DNA of 64,000 nt from an uncultured Alphaproteobacteria bacterium (GTDB lineage: Bacteria; Pseudomonadota; Alphaproteobacteria; Micropepsales; Micropepsaceae), in assembly GCA_903862715.1 (NCBI GenBank), contig CAIOYY010000087.1, forward strand, positions 110,377 to 174,376, given 5' to 3'. The translations under genes were made by a program, and so were the position numbers. A model generated the notes under the pieces. That model was given only the letters and a program-made list of their open reading frames with translations, ran no database searches and was not told where the DNA came from. Positions 19,706 through 29,963 of the stretch are shown here, one piece after another (the first letter of the stretch is position 1; every line of letters begins with the position of its first letter).

Positions 19706-21526
19706 TCAGGCTGCGTCCGTCTTCCTTTTACGATTATGCGGCAGCAATTCGCGCTTTCTCAGACGGATCGATTTCGGTGTCACTTCGACCAGTTCATCAT
19801 CCTGGATGTAGGCGATCGACTGCTCAAGGGTGAGCGGGGTGATCGGCGTAAGACGAATGGCCTCGTCCTTGGATGTGGTGCGGATGTTGGTGAGCTGCTT
19901 CGTCTTCAGCGGATTCACGTCGAGGTCGTTGTCGCGTGAATGCTCCCCGACGATCATGCCCTGATAGGTCTTGGTGCCCGAAGTGACGAAAAGCTTGCCG
20001 CGTTCCTCGAGATACCAGAGCGCATAGGCGACCGTTTCACCGTCATCGGTCGAAATGAGAACGCCGTTACGACGGCCCTCAATGACGCCCTTGAAGGGGC
20101 CATAGGCGTGGAACATCCGGTTCATGACGCCGGTGCCACGCGTGTCGGTCAGGAATTCGCCGTGATACCCGATGAGGCCGCGCGAGGGCGCATAGAACAC
20201 AATGCGGGTCTTGCCGGCGCCGGTGGCGCGCATGTCCTGCATTTCCGCTTTGCGGGTCGACATCTTTTCGATGACGATACCAGCATAGGGTTCGTCGACG
20301 TCGATCGTGACTTCCTCGATCGGCTCGAGCTTCTGTCCGTCTTCGCCAGTCTGATAAAGAACGCGCGGACGGGAAATCGCGAGTTCAAATCCTTCGCGGC
20401 GCATCGTTTCGATCAGAACGCCGAGCTGCAATTCACCGCGGCCCGCGACTTCATAGGCGCTTTCGCCCGTTTCCTTGACCTTTATCGCCACATTGCCTTC
20501 CGCTTCACGGAAGAGGCGCTCACGGATGACGCGGCTCTGCACCTTGTCGCCCTCTCGGCCCGCGAGCGGCGAATCATTCACCATTAGCGTGATGGCAAGA
20601 GTCGGCGGATCGATCGGATTGGCGGGGAGAGGTGCTGAAACAGAAACATCGCAGATGGTATCGGCGACCGTGGTTTCTTCGAGACCCGCGATGGCGATGA
20701 TGTCGCCCGCTTCGGCGCGTTCGACCGGCACACGGGCGAGACCGCGGAAGGCCAGAAGACGCGTCGCACGCGAACGCTCGATTTCGCGGCCGTCATAGGA
20801 CAGCGATTTGATTGGACGGTTGAGCGTGATGACCCCGGATTCGATACGGCCCGTCAGGACGCGGCCGACATAGGGATCGGATTCCAGCGTCGTTACGAGC
20901 ATGCTGAACGGGAAGTCTTCGCTTGCCTTGGCGAGGGGTTTGGGCGGCGGAACGTCCGCGACGACGAGCGCAAAGAGCGGAGAGAGGTCTTTTCTTTCGT
21001 CTTCGAGATCGACGACGGCCCAGCCATTACGGCCCGAGGCGTAGAGCACATGAAAGTCCAGCTGATCGTCATTCGCTTCAAGTGCAAGGAACAGATCGAA
21101 AATGCTTTCCAGCGTTTCTTTCGGTTGCGCGTCTGAACGGTCGATCTTGTTGATCAGGACGATCGGCTTCAGGCCAAGCTTCAGCGCTTTGGAGAGCACG
21201 AATTTGGTCTGCGGCATGACCGACTCCGCAGCATCCACTAGCAACACGACGCCATCGACCATGGAGAGAATGCGCTCTACCTCACCGCCGAAATCGGCGT
21301 GGCCCGGCGTATCGACAATATTGATGCGCGTGCCGTTCCAGTCGACGCTGGTGCACTTGGCAAGAATGGTGATGCCGCGTTCGCGTTCGAGGTCGTTGGA
21401 ATCCATGGCGCGTTCCTGAACCTGCTGGTTCTCGCGCACGGCGCCGGACTGTTTCAGAAGCTGGTCTACGAGCGTCGTCTTGCCATGGTCGACATGGGCG
21501 ATGATCGCGATATTGCGAATATTCAT
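19706..21526 (-). CDS. typA: translational GTPase TypA/BipA
   Basis: [42 protein letters not shown]; full length. Confidence 0.97.
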   Translation of the reverse strand: MNIRNIAIIAHVDHGKTTLVDQLLKQSGAVRENQQVQERAMDSNDLERERGITILAKCTSVDWNGTRINIVDTPGHADFGGEVERILSMVDGVVLLVDAAESVMPQTKFVLSKALKLGLKPIVLINKIDRSDAQPKETLESIFDLFLALEANDDQLDFHVLYASGRNGWAVVDLEDERKDLSPLFALVVADVPPPKPLAKASEDFPFSMLVTTLESDPYVGRVLTGRIESGVITLNRPIKSLSYDGREIERSRATRLLAFRGLARVPVERAEAGDIIAIAGLEETTVADTICDVSVSAPLPANPIDPPTLAITLMVNDSPLAGREGDKVQSRVIRERLFREAEGNVAIKVKETGESAYEVAGRGELQLGVLIETMRREGFELAISRPRVLYQTGEDGQKLEPIEEVTIDVDEPYAGIVIEKMSTRKAEMQDMRATGAGKTRIVFYAPSRGLIGYHGEFLTDTRGTGVMNRMFHAYGPFKGVIEGRRNGVLISTDDGETVAYALWYLEERGKLFVTSGTKTYQGMIVGEHSRDNDLDVNPLKTKQLTNIRTTSKDEAIRLTPITPLTLEQSIAYIQDDELVEVTPKSIRLRKRELLPHNRKRKTDAA

Positions 21527-21841
21527 GGGGATTGCGGCACCTTTCGGGAAGCCGGGGCTTATATAGGGGCCTTCCGCCCCCGGCAATGCCTGCAGGACAT
21601 TAAGATTCGCAAGATTTGATGAATGTGCCCATTTGGGTCGTGGCCGTGAGGAAATCGGGCGTCTCGGTTGGATTTCGTCCCATCTGTTAAGAATGCTCAG
21701 CCGGAGCTCGCCCTACGACCACGGACGATCTTTCCCGCCGCTAAGGACGATTCGATGCCTTTCCGCAGGCGGCGCGCCTTTTGACGGCAGAGTTCCGAGG
21801 CGAATGTCTCACAACCGGCAAACCGCCCTGTTCAGGAACAA

Positions 21842-22912
21842 CTACCCGATCAGCGCGAGGTTCTGGAGGAACTGCTCGGTGGAGGCGCGCCAGGAGCGTG
21901 TAAGCGCAAAACGCCGTGCCTGGGCGCGGGAAATGTCGAGAGCGCGAAGGCACGCCGACCGCAGATCGTTGTCCAGCGCCGCGACAGGCGCGCCGCCCAC
22001 CACATCGAGCGGACCGGATACGGGAAACGCCGCAACCGGCACACCGGAAGCAAGCGCCTCCAGTAGCACCAGTCCGAAAGTGTCGGTCCGGCTGGGAAAC
22101 ACAAATACGTCGCTGGCGCGATAGAATTCCGCGAGTTCTTCGCCGGAGCGCTGTCCGAGGAAGGTTACGCCGGGAAAGCGCACGGTAAGTTCAGGCCGTT
22201 GCGGGCCTTCCCCGATAACGACTTTGCTGCCCGGCAGATCGAGATTGAGAAACGCTTCGACGTTTTTCTCGACCGCCACACGTCCGACATAGAGAAAGAT
22301 GGGGCGCGGCAAATCGAGCCCCAATTTCTCGAAACCGTCGCGGGGGCCGGGAGTGAAGCCATCGGTATCCACGCCCCGCGACCACATCACGACATTCCGG
22401 AAGCCATGACTTTCGAGTTCGTTCTTGAGGGAGGCCGTTGACACCATCGTCGCACGCGCAGGCGCATGAAAAGATTTCAACGCCGCGAACACCATGCTTT
22501 CCGGAACGAAGGGAAAGCGCGCATGAACATAATCCGGAAAGCGAGTGTGGAAGGCCGTCGTGAAAGGAATATGGCGTTCGAGGCAAATGCGCCGTGCACA
22601 GAATCCCATCGTCCCTTCCGTCGCGATGTGCACGGCATGCGGCTTGAAAGAATCGATCTCGCTGATAAGGCCGGAGCGCGGATAGAGCGCGAGACGAATC
22701 TCCGGGTACGTCGGAAGCGGTAGGGTGGTCTGATTTTCCGGCGTAGCAAAACGCACCCGATGACCGAGCTTTTCCAGTTCCTGTCCGGTTGCGCGTATCG
22801 TGCGAACCACCCCGTTCACCTGCGGGGCCCACGCATCGGTGACGATCAGTATGCGCAAGGAAGTAATTGTGTCTTGCGCATTGCCGATAAAGGCCGTCGC
22901 TTCAATACCCAT
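21842..22912 (-). CDS. glycosyltransferase family 4/1 protein
   Basis: RILIVTDAWAPQVNGVVRTIRATGQEL...FLYVGRVAVEKN...FVFPSRTDTFGLVLLEALASGVPV. Confidence 0.92.
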   Translation of the reverse strand: MGIEATAFIGNAQDTITSLRILIVTDAWAPQVNGVVRTIRATGQELEKLGHRVRFATPENQTTLPLPTYPEIRLALYPRSGLISEIDSFKPHAVHIATEGTMGFCARRICLERHIPFTTAFHTRFPDYVHARFPFVPESMVFAALKSFHAPARATMVSTASLKNELESHGFRNVVMWSRGVDTDGFTPGPRDGFEKLGLDLPRPIFLYVGRVAVEKNVEAFLNLDLPGSKVVIGEGPQRPELTVRFPGVTFLGQRSGEELAEFYRASDVFVFPSRTDTFGLVLLEALASGVPVAAFPVSGPLDVVGGAPVAALDNDLRSACLRALDISRAQARRFALTRSWRASTEQFLQNLALIG

Positions 22913-22963
22913 ACCTGGCCCCTTGAAAGAGTAGGTGGCGAATATCCGCCATCCTATTGATGC

Positions 22964-23854
22964 TTATGCTGCCCTTAGGGCGCCGACGGGCGCCGTTGCC
23001 AGGGTCGCCGCATAGGTGTCTTCGCGCTGCGCAAATCCCTTCCAGGCGACGATTTCCAGGCGCCCGCGCGCATCTTCGGTGAGCGCCGTGCAGCTTTCAA
23101 CCCAATCGCCGTCGTTACAATACAGGATACCGTCGATGGTCTTGATCTGGGCATAGTGGATATGGCCGCAGACGATCCCGTCGACATCACGCCGACGCGC
23201 TTCCCCCGCAATGGCGGTTTCGAAATTAGAAATAAATTGCGCGGCGTTTTTTACCTTGGATTTCAGATAGGCGGAGAGCGACCAATAGGGCAGCCCCAGA
23301 AACCGGCGGGTGTGATTGAGAACTTCATTCAGGCGCAACGCGAAGGTGTAAGCGTGATCACCGAGCAGCGCGAGCCATTTGGCATAGGTCAGAACGCCAT
23401 CGAACTGATCGCCATGCATAACGAGAAGGTCGCGCCCATCGGCGGTGCGGTGCAGCGTCTCGCGCTTCAATTCGATGCCAGCGAACAGCAATCCGCAATA
23501 TTCGCGGAAAGCTTCATCATGATTGCCGGGGATGTATACGACGCGCGTACCGTCTTCGACCTTGCGTAATATCTCGTTCACAACACGGCTATGTGCATCG
23601 GTCCAGTACCAACTCCGCTTCAACCGCCAGCCATCGACGATATCGCCAACGAGATAGAGCGTGTCGCAATCATTATGGGCGAGGAAATCGGCGAGCAGAT
23701 CGGCCTTGCAGCCCCGCGTACCCAGATGCGTGTCGGAGATGAAGATGGTGCGGTGCCGGCGCACACGGTGCGGCGCCAATTGCGGATAAAGCCGCTGGGG
23801 CGAGGAACCCATCCCCAGAGGTGCATGTGCTTTGAGCGAATTTATGGTCTGCAT
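22964..23854 (-). CDS. UDP-2,3-diacylglucosamine diphosphatase-like metallophosphoesterase
   Basis: TIFISDTHLGTRGCKADLLADFL...LVGDIVDGW...IPGNHDEAFREY...VCGHIHYAQI. Confidence 0.9.
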   Translation of the reverse strand: MQTINSLKAHAPLGMGSSPQRLYPQLAPHRVRRHRTIFISDTHLGTRGCKADLLADFLAHNDCDTLYLVGDIVDGWRLKRSWYWTDAHSRVVNEILRKVEDGTRVVYIPGNHDEAFREYCGLLFAGIELKRETLHRTADGRDLLVMHGDQFDGVLTYAKWLALLGDHAYTFALRLNEVLNHTRRFLGLPYWSLSAYLKSKVKNAAQFISNFETAIAGEARRRDVDGIVCGHIHYAQIKTIDGILYCNDGDWVESCTALTEDARGRLEIVAWKGFAQREDTYAATLATAPVGALRAA

Positions 23855-24159
23855 GACGCCTCCCCGCTTACCTCAGACACTGCCTTACCACCGCGAAGCA
23901 CGGGGGAAGCTTGCCTGCGCGTGCTCTATGGCCATGCCATATGAAGTCGGAGTGGCAGTTCGATGAATCTTTATCGCGGCGGCAGGACGGTACACCGCCC
24001 TAGAGTTGTGCGTCGCAGCATCAATCCCAGAATTCGGAACTATCTTACTAGGCCAATGGGAAAGCTGATACTTTCTTACAAACCTGGCCGCTAAATAGTT
24101 CGATATTTTTGCTTGATTACGCAGTTGCAGCAGAGCATATTGTTGCAGCGCGGTATTAC

Positions 24160-24246
24160 GAACTCCCCGTTTGCGATATCGCAGCCCTTCCTGGGCGTTT
24201 CCTCCCTAAACTTGGCCGCCCCTTCCCGGGGCGGCCATTTTCTTTT
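24160..24246 (+). ncRNA. candidate trans-acting sRNA of the alpha-r8/MmgR type
   Basis: TTTCCTCCCT core at 24198-24207, preceded by GCCC-TTCCT-GGGC hairpin and followed by 9-bp GGCCGCCCC/GGGGCGGCC terminator with T-rich tail; no ORF; 5' end not determined. Confidence 0.6.
24214..24246 (+). terminator. Rho-independent terminator of candidate sRNA
   Basis: GGCCGCCCC TTCCC GGGGCGGCC ATTTTCTTTT. Confidence 0.85.
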
Positions 24247-24254
24247 CAAATCAG

Positions 24255-25205
24255 TTAGTTACGAGAGATTGGCGGATGCGCATCGACGATCCGGGCGATG
24301 AAGCGCGCCAGCGCCTCACGGCAGGCCGTAAACCCTGAGGACCTTTCCATCCGTTTTTCATCCAGATAGAGCCCGCGATTGACCTCGATCTGGATGGCAT
24401 GGACGCCTTCCTTGGGCTGCCCGTAATGGCTGGTCGTGAAGCCTCCCGCATAGGGACTGTTCCGGCCGACCGAGAACCCCTCACCCTTTAATATGCCTTC
24501 CACACGGGCGGAGAGTTCCGGCGCACAGGCACTGCCATGCCGATCGCCGATGATAATGTCATGGCCCTTGGGCACCGGCGGCATGGAGTGGCAATCCACG
24601 AGAATGGCTTGGCTGAACTGTGCCTTGGTCTGCCGGAGCAGGGTTTCCAGCGTCTCATGATAAGGCCGGTAAAAGGCTTCGAGCCGAAAAGCGGCTTCTT
24701 CGGGCGGAAGGCGCTTGCCGTAAATCTCGACGCCGTCGCGCACGACTTTGGGAATGACCCCGAGGCCTGCGGCGACCCGCGCGCTCAAGGGTACGCTCGG
24801 CTTGGTGCCGCCCTCGAACATCACCGGATCGATTTCATTGGCCGCGCGATTCACATCGACATAGGCCCGCGGAAAACGGGCGGAAAGCAGCAACGCGCCC
24901 TGCATTGGCACGGAGGCAAACAATTCATCGACAAAGGCATCTTCGGAACGGCGAAGCGCAAGGCGGTCCAGCCGTGTGGAGGCCACGAAACTCGGCGCAT
25001 AGGCATCGCCGCTATGGGGCGAGGTGAAGACGAAAGGCGCCCTCCGGACGCGCGGCTGGGTAATCGTAACGGGCCGCTCAATCAGGGCGGCCAACGTCGC
25101 ATCCGGACCCTCGGATGAGAGGCTGACGGCGGCAGAGCCTGCGGAAACGGATTCGGTCATTAGGGTTTCTACGCGAAATTCGGGCCGGGCGCGCGAGTGG
25201 ACCAT
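24255..25205 (-). CDS. N-formylglutamate amidohydrolase family protein
   Basis: FVFTSPHSGDAYAPSFVA...VDVNRAANEIDP...DCHSMPP...HYGQPKEGVHAIQIEVNRGLYLDE. Confidence 0.9.
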   Translation of the reverse strand: MVHSRARPEFRVETLMTESVSAGSAAVSLSSEGPDATLAALIERPVTITQPRVRRAPFVFTSPHSGDAYAPSFVASTRLDRLALRRSEDAFVDELFASVPMQGALLLSARFPRAYVDVNRAANEIDPVMFEGGTKPSVPLSARVAAGLGVIPKVVRDGVEIYGKRLPPEEAAFRLEAFYRPYHETLETLLRQTKAQFSQAILVDCHSMPPVPKGHDIIIGDRHGSACAPELSARVEGILKGEGFSVGRNSPYAGGFTTSHYGQPKEGVHAIQIEVNRGLYLDEKRMERSSGFTACREALARFIARIVDAHPPISRN

Positions 25206-25334
25206 CGCAGGCGCTTGCGATCAAGCTTGCGCGGGGGCAAAGAAAGAAGCGTGAAGCCGGAAATGCGACCCGGCGACCTGTCCGGTCCCTTGCCTTACCT
25301 TGCAAGGCATACGGCGTATCGCCCGAGGGGGGCC

Positions 25335-25694
25335 ATGGCCAGCATATTGCTTGCCGAAGACGACGAATCCTTGCGCCGCTTCCTCGCCGCCGCGTTGGAG
25401 CGCGCGGGTCATTTCGTCATTTCCTGCCCTGACGGCGCTGAAGCCTTTCTGCAATTGACCAGCTTCAAATTCGATCTTCTTCTCTCGGACATCGTCATGC
25501 CTGGCATGGACGGGATCGAGCTGGCCAAAAGGGCTGCCGAACTCGACCCCAAGCTCCGGATCATGTTCATCACGGGCTTCGCCGCTGTGGCGCTGCACCC
25601 CGCCTCCGAGGCCCCGAAGCAGGCGAAGGTTCTCTCGAAACCCTTCCATTTGCGCGATATCGTCGAGGAAGTAGAGCGGATGGTCGCGGCCTGA
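25335..25694 (+). CDS. cpdR: CpdR-type single-domain response regulator
   Basis: ASILLAEDDESLRRFLAAALERAGHFVIS...LSDIVMPGMDGIELAKRAAELDPKLRIMFITGFAAVAL...LSKPFHLRDIVEEV. Confidence 0.93.
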   Translation: MASILLAEDDESLRRFLAAALERAGHFVISCPDGAEAFLQLTSFKFDLLLSDIVMPGMDGIELAKRAAELDPKLRIMFITGFAAVALHPASEAPKQAKVLSKPFHLRDIVEEVERMVAA

Positions 25695-25799
25695 AGGCCA
25701 ACGCTTCCACCCCGTCCGGGCCGCCCCCAAAACTTCCCAAAAACCCGCCTTGCCAGCCGCGTAAGCTGAGGGCTATAGAACGCGACCCTTTCGACAGGC

Positions 25800-25874
<75 letters not shown>

Positions 25875-26009
25875 TTTTCCTCCAATTCCTTCTTTCACTT
25901 CCCGCGCGGCCCCGCCGCCGCGGCGGGGATCTGCCGTTCCGCGCTTCGGGGCTGGCGGCCCCGGCGAAATCCCCCCAAGATGACCGCAAAACAACGGGGA
26001 GGATTTGGG

Positions 26010-26501
26010 ATGGGGTTGGGAGGACGGGCGGCGCTCGCCTGCGCAGTGGGATTCGCATTGTTCGCGCCCGCGCAAGCACAAGTCGTCATGCAGCGTAACG
26101 TGTCTCTGGAACTGGCGCGCGCCATCGGCGAAGCCGCACTCGGCGCCTGTCAGGCACTGGGCTACAATACGTCGATTGCAGTGGTCGATCGCGCAGGCGA
26201 CACGGTTCTTTTGATGCGCGGCACCAATGCTACGCCGCAAACCGCCGAAATGGCGCGGCGCAAAGCTTACACCGCGCGCATGTGGCGGCGTTCCTCGCAG
26301 CAATGGGCGGCGGAAACGCTGGAAGACCCGGAACGTTTTCCGCAGCGTGATCTTGCCGACGTATTGGCGCTTTCGGGCGGCATTCCGATTTCGGTCGGGG
26401 ACGATACGTTTGGCGGAGTCGGCAGCGCCGGATCGACCCTTCAGCAGGATCACGATTGCGCGCAGGCAGGCATCGACGCGGTCGCAGACCAGCTTCAGTA
26501 A
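26010..26501 (+). CDS. secreted GlcG/HbpS-family (haem-binding/degrading-like) protein
   Basis: Signal peptide ending AQAQ; LARAIGEAALGACQALGYNTSIAVVDRAGDTVLLMR...SGGIPI...DTFGGVGSAGS; start could be 25980. Confidence 0.82.
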   Translation: MGLGGRAALACAVGFALFAPAQAQVVMQRNVSLELARAIGEAALGACQALGYNTSIAVVDRAGDTVLLMRGTNATPQTAEMARRKAYTARMWRRSSQQWAAETLEDPERFPQRDLADVLALSGGIPISVGDDTFGGVGSAGSTLQQDHDCAQAGIDAVADQLQ

Positions 26502-26527
26502 GCATCTTCACGAAAAGGGTTTCGGCT

Positions 26528-27331
26528 ATGAGACAGATAGCGTTTCTCTGTGCGTTTTCCGTCGCTGCGATTGCCGTGAATGCGGCCGCGCAACAGGCGG
26601 TGCCGGACATTTCAGGCTATTGGAGCCGCGGCCAACCGGTGCATTCGGCGTTTCGCCCCCCGGAAAACGGTGGCCCGGGTCCTGTCATCAATATGAACCC
26701 GCCGCCCCCGGAAGCAGGCGGCGGATTCGCTATGATCTGGGAGGGCGATCATACCAACCCGATATTGCAGCCCTGGGCGGCCAGTATCGTGCAAGAGAAC
26801 ACGGTAACCGCGCTTGCCGACAACCCGCCGCTTTCCGCACAGCAATCCTGTCGTCCGCATGGTGTACCCTACATCCTGCAGCTGAACGACACCGTGCAGT
26901 TCCTGCAATCCCCGGAGATCACCACGATCCTCTTCTCGCGCGAGATGCGGGCGCGGCTCATTTATATGAATGTCGGCCACCCCGCCGATTGGGAGCCGAC
27001 CTATTACGGCCACTCGGTCGGACATTGGGAGGGCGATACGCTGGTCGTAGATACGGTCGGATTGACCGACGACACATGGACCGATCGGTTCGGAACACCG
27101 CACACGGACAAGCTTCATGTCATCGAGCGCTATCGCAAGGTTAGCGACGATGAAATTCGCGTCGATTTCACCGTGATGGATCCCGGCGCCTTCACGACAC
27201 CATGGTCGGCCTGGGTCACCTATCATCCCGAGGACAATCTCTATCTCGAACAGGTCTGCGCGGAGAACAACCGCGATCCTGTAACCGATACCGAATATCC
27301 GATCCCACGAGACGAGACGCCGGATTTCTGA
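26528..27331 (+). CDS. conserved hypothetical secreted protein
   Basis: MRQIAFLCAFSVAAIAVNAAAQ signal peptide; PDISGYWSRG...GHWEGDTLVVDTVGLTDDTWTDRFGTPHTDKLHVIERYRKV. Confidence 0.75.
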   Translation: MRQIAFLCAFSVAAIAVNAAAQQAVPDISGYWSRGQPVHSAFRPPENGGPGPVINMNPPPPEAGGGFAMIWEGDHTNPILQPWAASIVQENTVTALADNPPLSAQQSCRPHGVPYILQLNDTVQFLQSPEITTILFSREMRARLIYMNVGHPADWEPTYYGHSVGHWEGDTLVVDTVGLTDDTWTDRFGTPHTDKLHVIERYRKVSDDEIRVDFTVMDPGAFTTPWSAWVTYHPEDNLYLEQVCAENNRDPVTDTEYPIPRDETPDF

Positions 27332-27338
27332 TAACGAA

Positions 27339-28955
27339 ATGAACCGCAACCCACGCTATGATTACATCATTGTCGGCGCGGGCTCGGCAGGCTGTGTGCT
27401 CGCCCATCGGCTCAGCGAGGACGGTGCAGCGCGCGTGCTTCTTCTGGAAGCGGGCGGGCGCGATATACACCCCTTCATTCATGTGCCGCTCGGCCTTGGC
27501 CACATGCATAAGAAACGCATGTTCGACTGGGGTTATGAGAGCGAACCCGAACCCCATCTGAACCATCGGCGCATTGAAGCGATGCGCGGCAAAGTGCTTG
27601 GCGGTTCTTCGTCTATCAATGTGATGGCATTCACACGCGGCGCCCCCGGCGATTACGACCGCTGGGCAGCAAATGGCGCTACGGGCTGGTCCTATAAGGA
27701 CACGCTTCCCTATTTCAAGCGCGTCGAAACCTGGGAAGGCGGTGAAAGCGAAAGACGCGGCGGTGAAGGCCTTGTGGGCGTCGAATGGGCCAGGACCAGA
27801 GACCCGCTTTACGACGCCTGGATCGAAGCTGCGAAAGTTGCGGGTTATGGCCACACCCCGGATTATAATACCGCACCGCATGAAGGTTTCGGACGCAGCC
27901 AATATTCAATCCGTAACGGACGGCGTTCATCGTCGGCGACTGCGTATCTGAGGCCGGCCGAAAAGCGAAAGAATTTGACAGTTGTAACGCATGCTCTGGC
28001 GTTGAACATTTTGGTCGAGAACAGCAAAGCCATCGGCATCGCCTATGCGCGCGGAAATGAAAGGGTCCATGCCGAGGCCGAACGCGAAGTGATCCTGTCG
28101 GCCGGAACCTTCAATTCGCCGCAACTTCTGATGCTGTCGGGAATAGGCCCCGCCGCGCATCTGAAAGACATGGGCATCGAGACGATTGCCGATCTGCCCG
28201 TCGGCGAGAACCTTCAGGATCACCTCGCGGTGCAGATGATGTATTCGCGTCCCAATGCCGGGCCGTTCCGAGATGTCATGCGCTTTGACAGAATGACGCT
28301 GGGGCTGGTGCAAGCCTATCTTTTCGGATCGGGCGTGGCGACGATCGTCCCGGGCGGACTGCATGCCTTCATCAAGACGAAACCCGACCTTGCCGTGCCC
28401 GATGTCGAATTCATGTTTCGTGGCACGGCGCTGGGCGCACATCTGTGGTTTCCGTTTCTGCGCAAACCCTATCTCGACGGATTCGGCATACGCCCCACGC
28501 TGCTGCATCCGAGAAGCCGTGGCCGTGTGCGCCTGAAGTCTTCCGATCCGAAAGATCCCGTGCGGATCTTTCTGAATCTTTTGTCCGAACCGGAAGACCT
28601 TCCCGTGTTGCGCGACGGCGTGCGGCGGGCACGCGAAGTCGCGCATCAGGCTCCGCTCGATGCCTATCGCGGTGTCGAGACCGCGCCCAGCCTGAAGGCG
28701 AAGACCGACGAGGAAATAGATGCCTGGATTCGGCGCGTGGCCGTGACCGCGCATCATCCGGCAGGAACCTGTGCGATGGGCACAGGTTCCCACGCGGTGC
28801 TCGATCCGGAATTACGCGTGCGCGGCGTTGAGAATCTGCGCGTCGTAGATGCTTCGGCGATGCCCGATGTTGTCTCGGCCCATATCAATGCCTGTGTATT
28901 GATGATGGCCGAAAAGGCCGCCGACATGATCCGGGGCAAAGCCCCGGCGGCATAA
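27339..28955 (+). CDS. GMC family FAD-dependent oxidoreductase (choline dehydrogenase-like)
   Basis: [52 protein letters not shown]. Confidence 0.95.
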   Translation: MNRNPRYDYIIVGAGSAGCVLAHRLSEDGAARVLLLEAGGRDIHPFIHVPLGLGHMHKKRMFDWGYESEPEPHLNHRRIEAMRGKVLGGSSSINVMAFTRGAPGDYDRWAANGATGWSYKDTLPYFKRVETWEGGESERRGGEGLVGVEWARTRDPLYDAWIEAAKVAGYGHTPDYNTAPHEGFGRSQYSIRNGRRSSSATAYLRPAEKRKNLTVVTHALALNILVENSKAIGIAYARGNERVHAEAEREVILSAGTFNSPQLLMLSGIGPAAHLKDMGIETIADLPVGENLQDHLAVQMMYSRPNAGPFRDVMRFDRMTLGLVQAYLFGSGVATIVPGGLHAFIKTKPDLAVPDVEFMFRGTALGAHLWFPFLRKPYLDGFGIRPTLLHPRSRGRVRLKSSDPKDPVRIFLNLLSEPEDLPVLRDGVRRAREVAHQAPLDAYRGVETAPSLKAKTDEEIDAWIRRVAVTAHHPAGTCAMGTGSHAVLDPELRVRGVENLRVVDASAMPDVVSAHINACVLMMAEKAADMIRGKAPAA

Positions 28956-28993
28956 AGCGTTTGTATTCGGCGATAGAACCCGGAGGATCTCAG

Positions 28994-29857
28994 ATGGAAA
29001 ACACGACCAGGACAAGGCTCGAAATCATTCCGCTGACGAAATATATCGGCGCGGAAATCCGGGGCGTTGATTTACGGGAGAAACCGGACGCCGCAACGCT
29101 GCGCGCGATCTACCAAGCGTGGCTCGATCATCTGGTCGTTGTCTTTCGCGGACAGGAACTGTCGCAGGAAGACCTTGTCCGGGCGACGTCCTATTTCGGC
29201 GAACTCGGCGACATCGACCGGCCCGAGAAACATCACCCCAAGGGCTTTGCCCGCATGCTGCCCGGCATCATGCTGATTTCCAACATCCGCGAGAATGGCG
29301 AGCCCATCGGTGCGCTGCCGGATGGCGAGATGATGTTTCACCACGACATGATCCATCGCGAAGTTCCATCCCGGGCGACCATGCTCTATTCGGTCGAAAT
29401 CCCATCGTCAGGCGGCGACACGCTGTTTGCCAGTGGCTATGCGGCTTACGACACGCTCGATCCGCAAATCCGGTCGCGGCTCGAAGGCAAACGAGCCTTT
29501 CACCACTATAATTACGGTTCGACCCAGAAGGGCGACGGACGCGGCACCGAAGCGTTCAGCGAAGCCTCGCATCCCGTCTTCCGCACCCATGACGAAACAG
29601 GACGCAAGGCGGTTTACGTCAACCGTCTGATGACGGTCCGGGTCGAAGGCATGGAGGAGCACGAAAGCGACCGCTTGTTACAAGCGGTCTTCGATCACGC
29701 GGAAAAGCCGGAATTCGTTTACACCCATGTCTGGAGGACGGGTGACGTTCTTCTTTGGGACAATCGCTGTTCCAGCCATGCACGCACGGATTTTCCCTCG
29801 ACCGAGAGACGCCTTTTGATGCGCACGACGCTGAAAGGTTCGTTGCGGCCACAATAA
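28994..29857 (+). CDS. TauD/TfdA family Fe(II)/2-oxoglutarate dioxygenase
   Basis: GAEIRGVDLREKPDAATLRAIYQAWLDHLVVVFRGQ; MMFHHDMIH; DVLLWDNRCSSHARTDF. Confidence 0.93.
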   Translation: MENTTRTRLEIIPLTKYIGAEIRGVDLREKPDAATLRAIYQAWLDHLVVVFRGQELSQEDLVRATSYFGELGDIDRPEKHHPKGFARMLPGIMLISNIRENGEPIGALPDGEMMFHHDMIHREVPSRATMLYSVEIPSSGGDTLFASGYAAYDTLDPQIRSRLEGKRAFHHYNYGSTQKGDGRGTEAFSEASHPVFRTHDETGRKAVYVNRLMTVRVEGMEEHESDRLLQAVFDHAEKPEFVYTHVWRTGDVLLWDNRCSSHARTDFPSTERRLLMRTTLKGSLRPQ

Positions 29858-29963
29858 CGGCGTTTTCTTACGGTTATGTGGTAGAAAGAATGTAACGCGT
29901 ATTTGCGGCGGTCGCGGCGCGGGACTAATCTTTCTTCATATTTCAATCCTTCCGGGGGACGTC

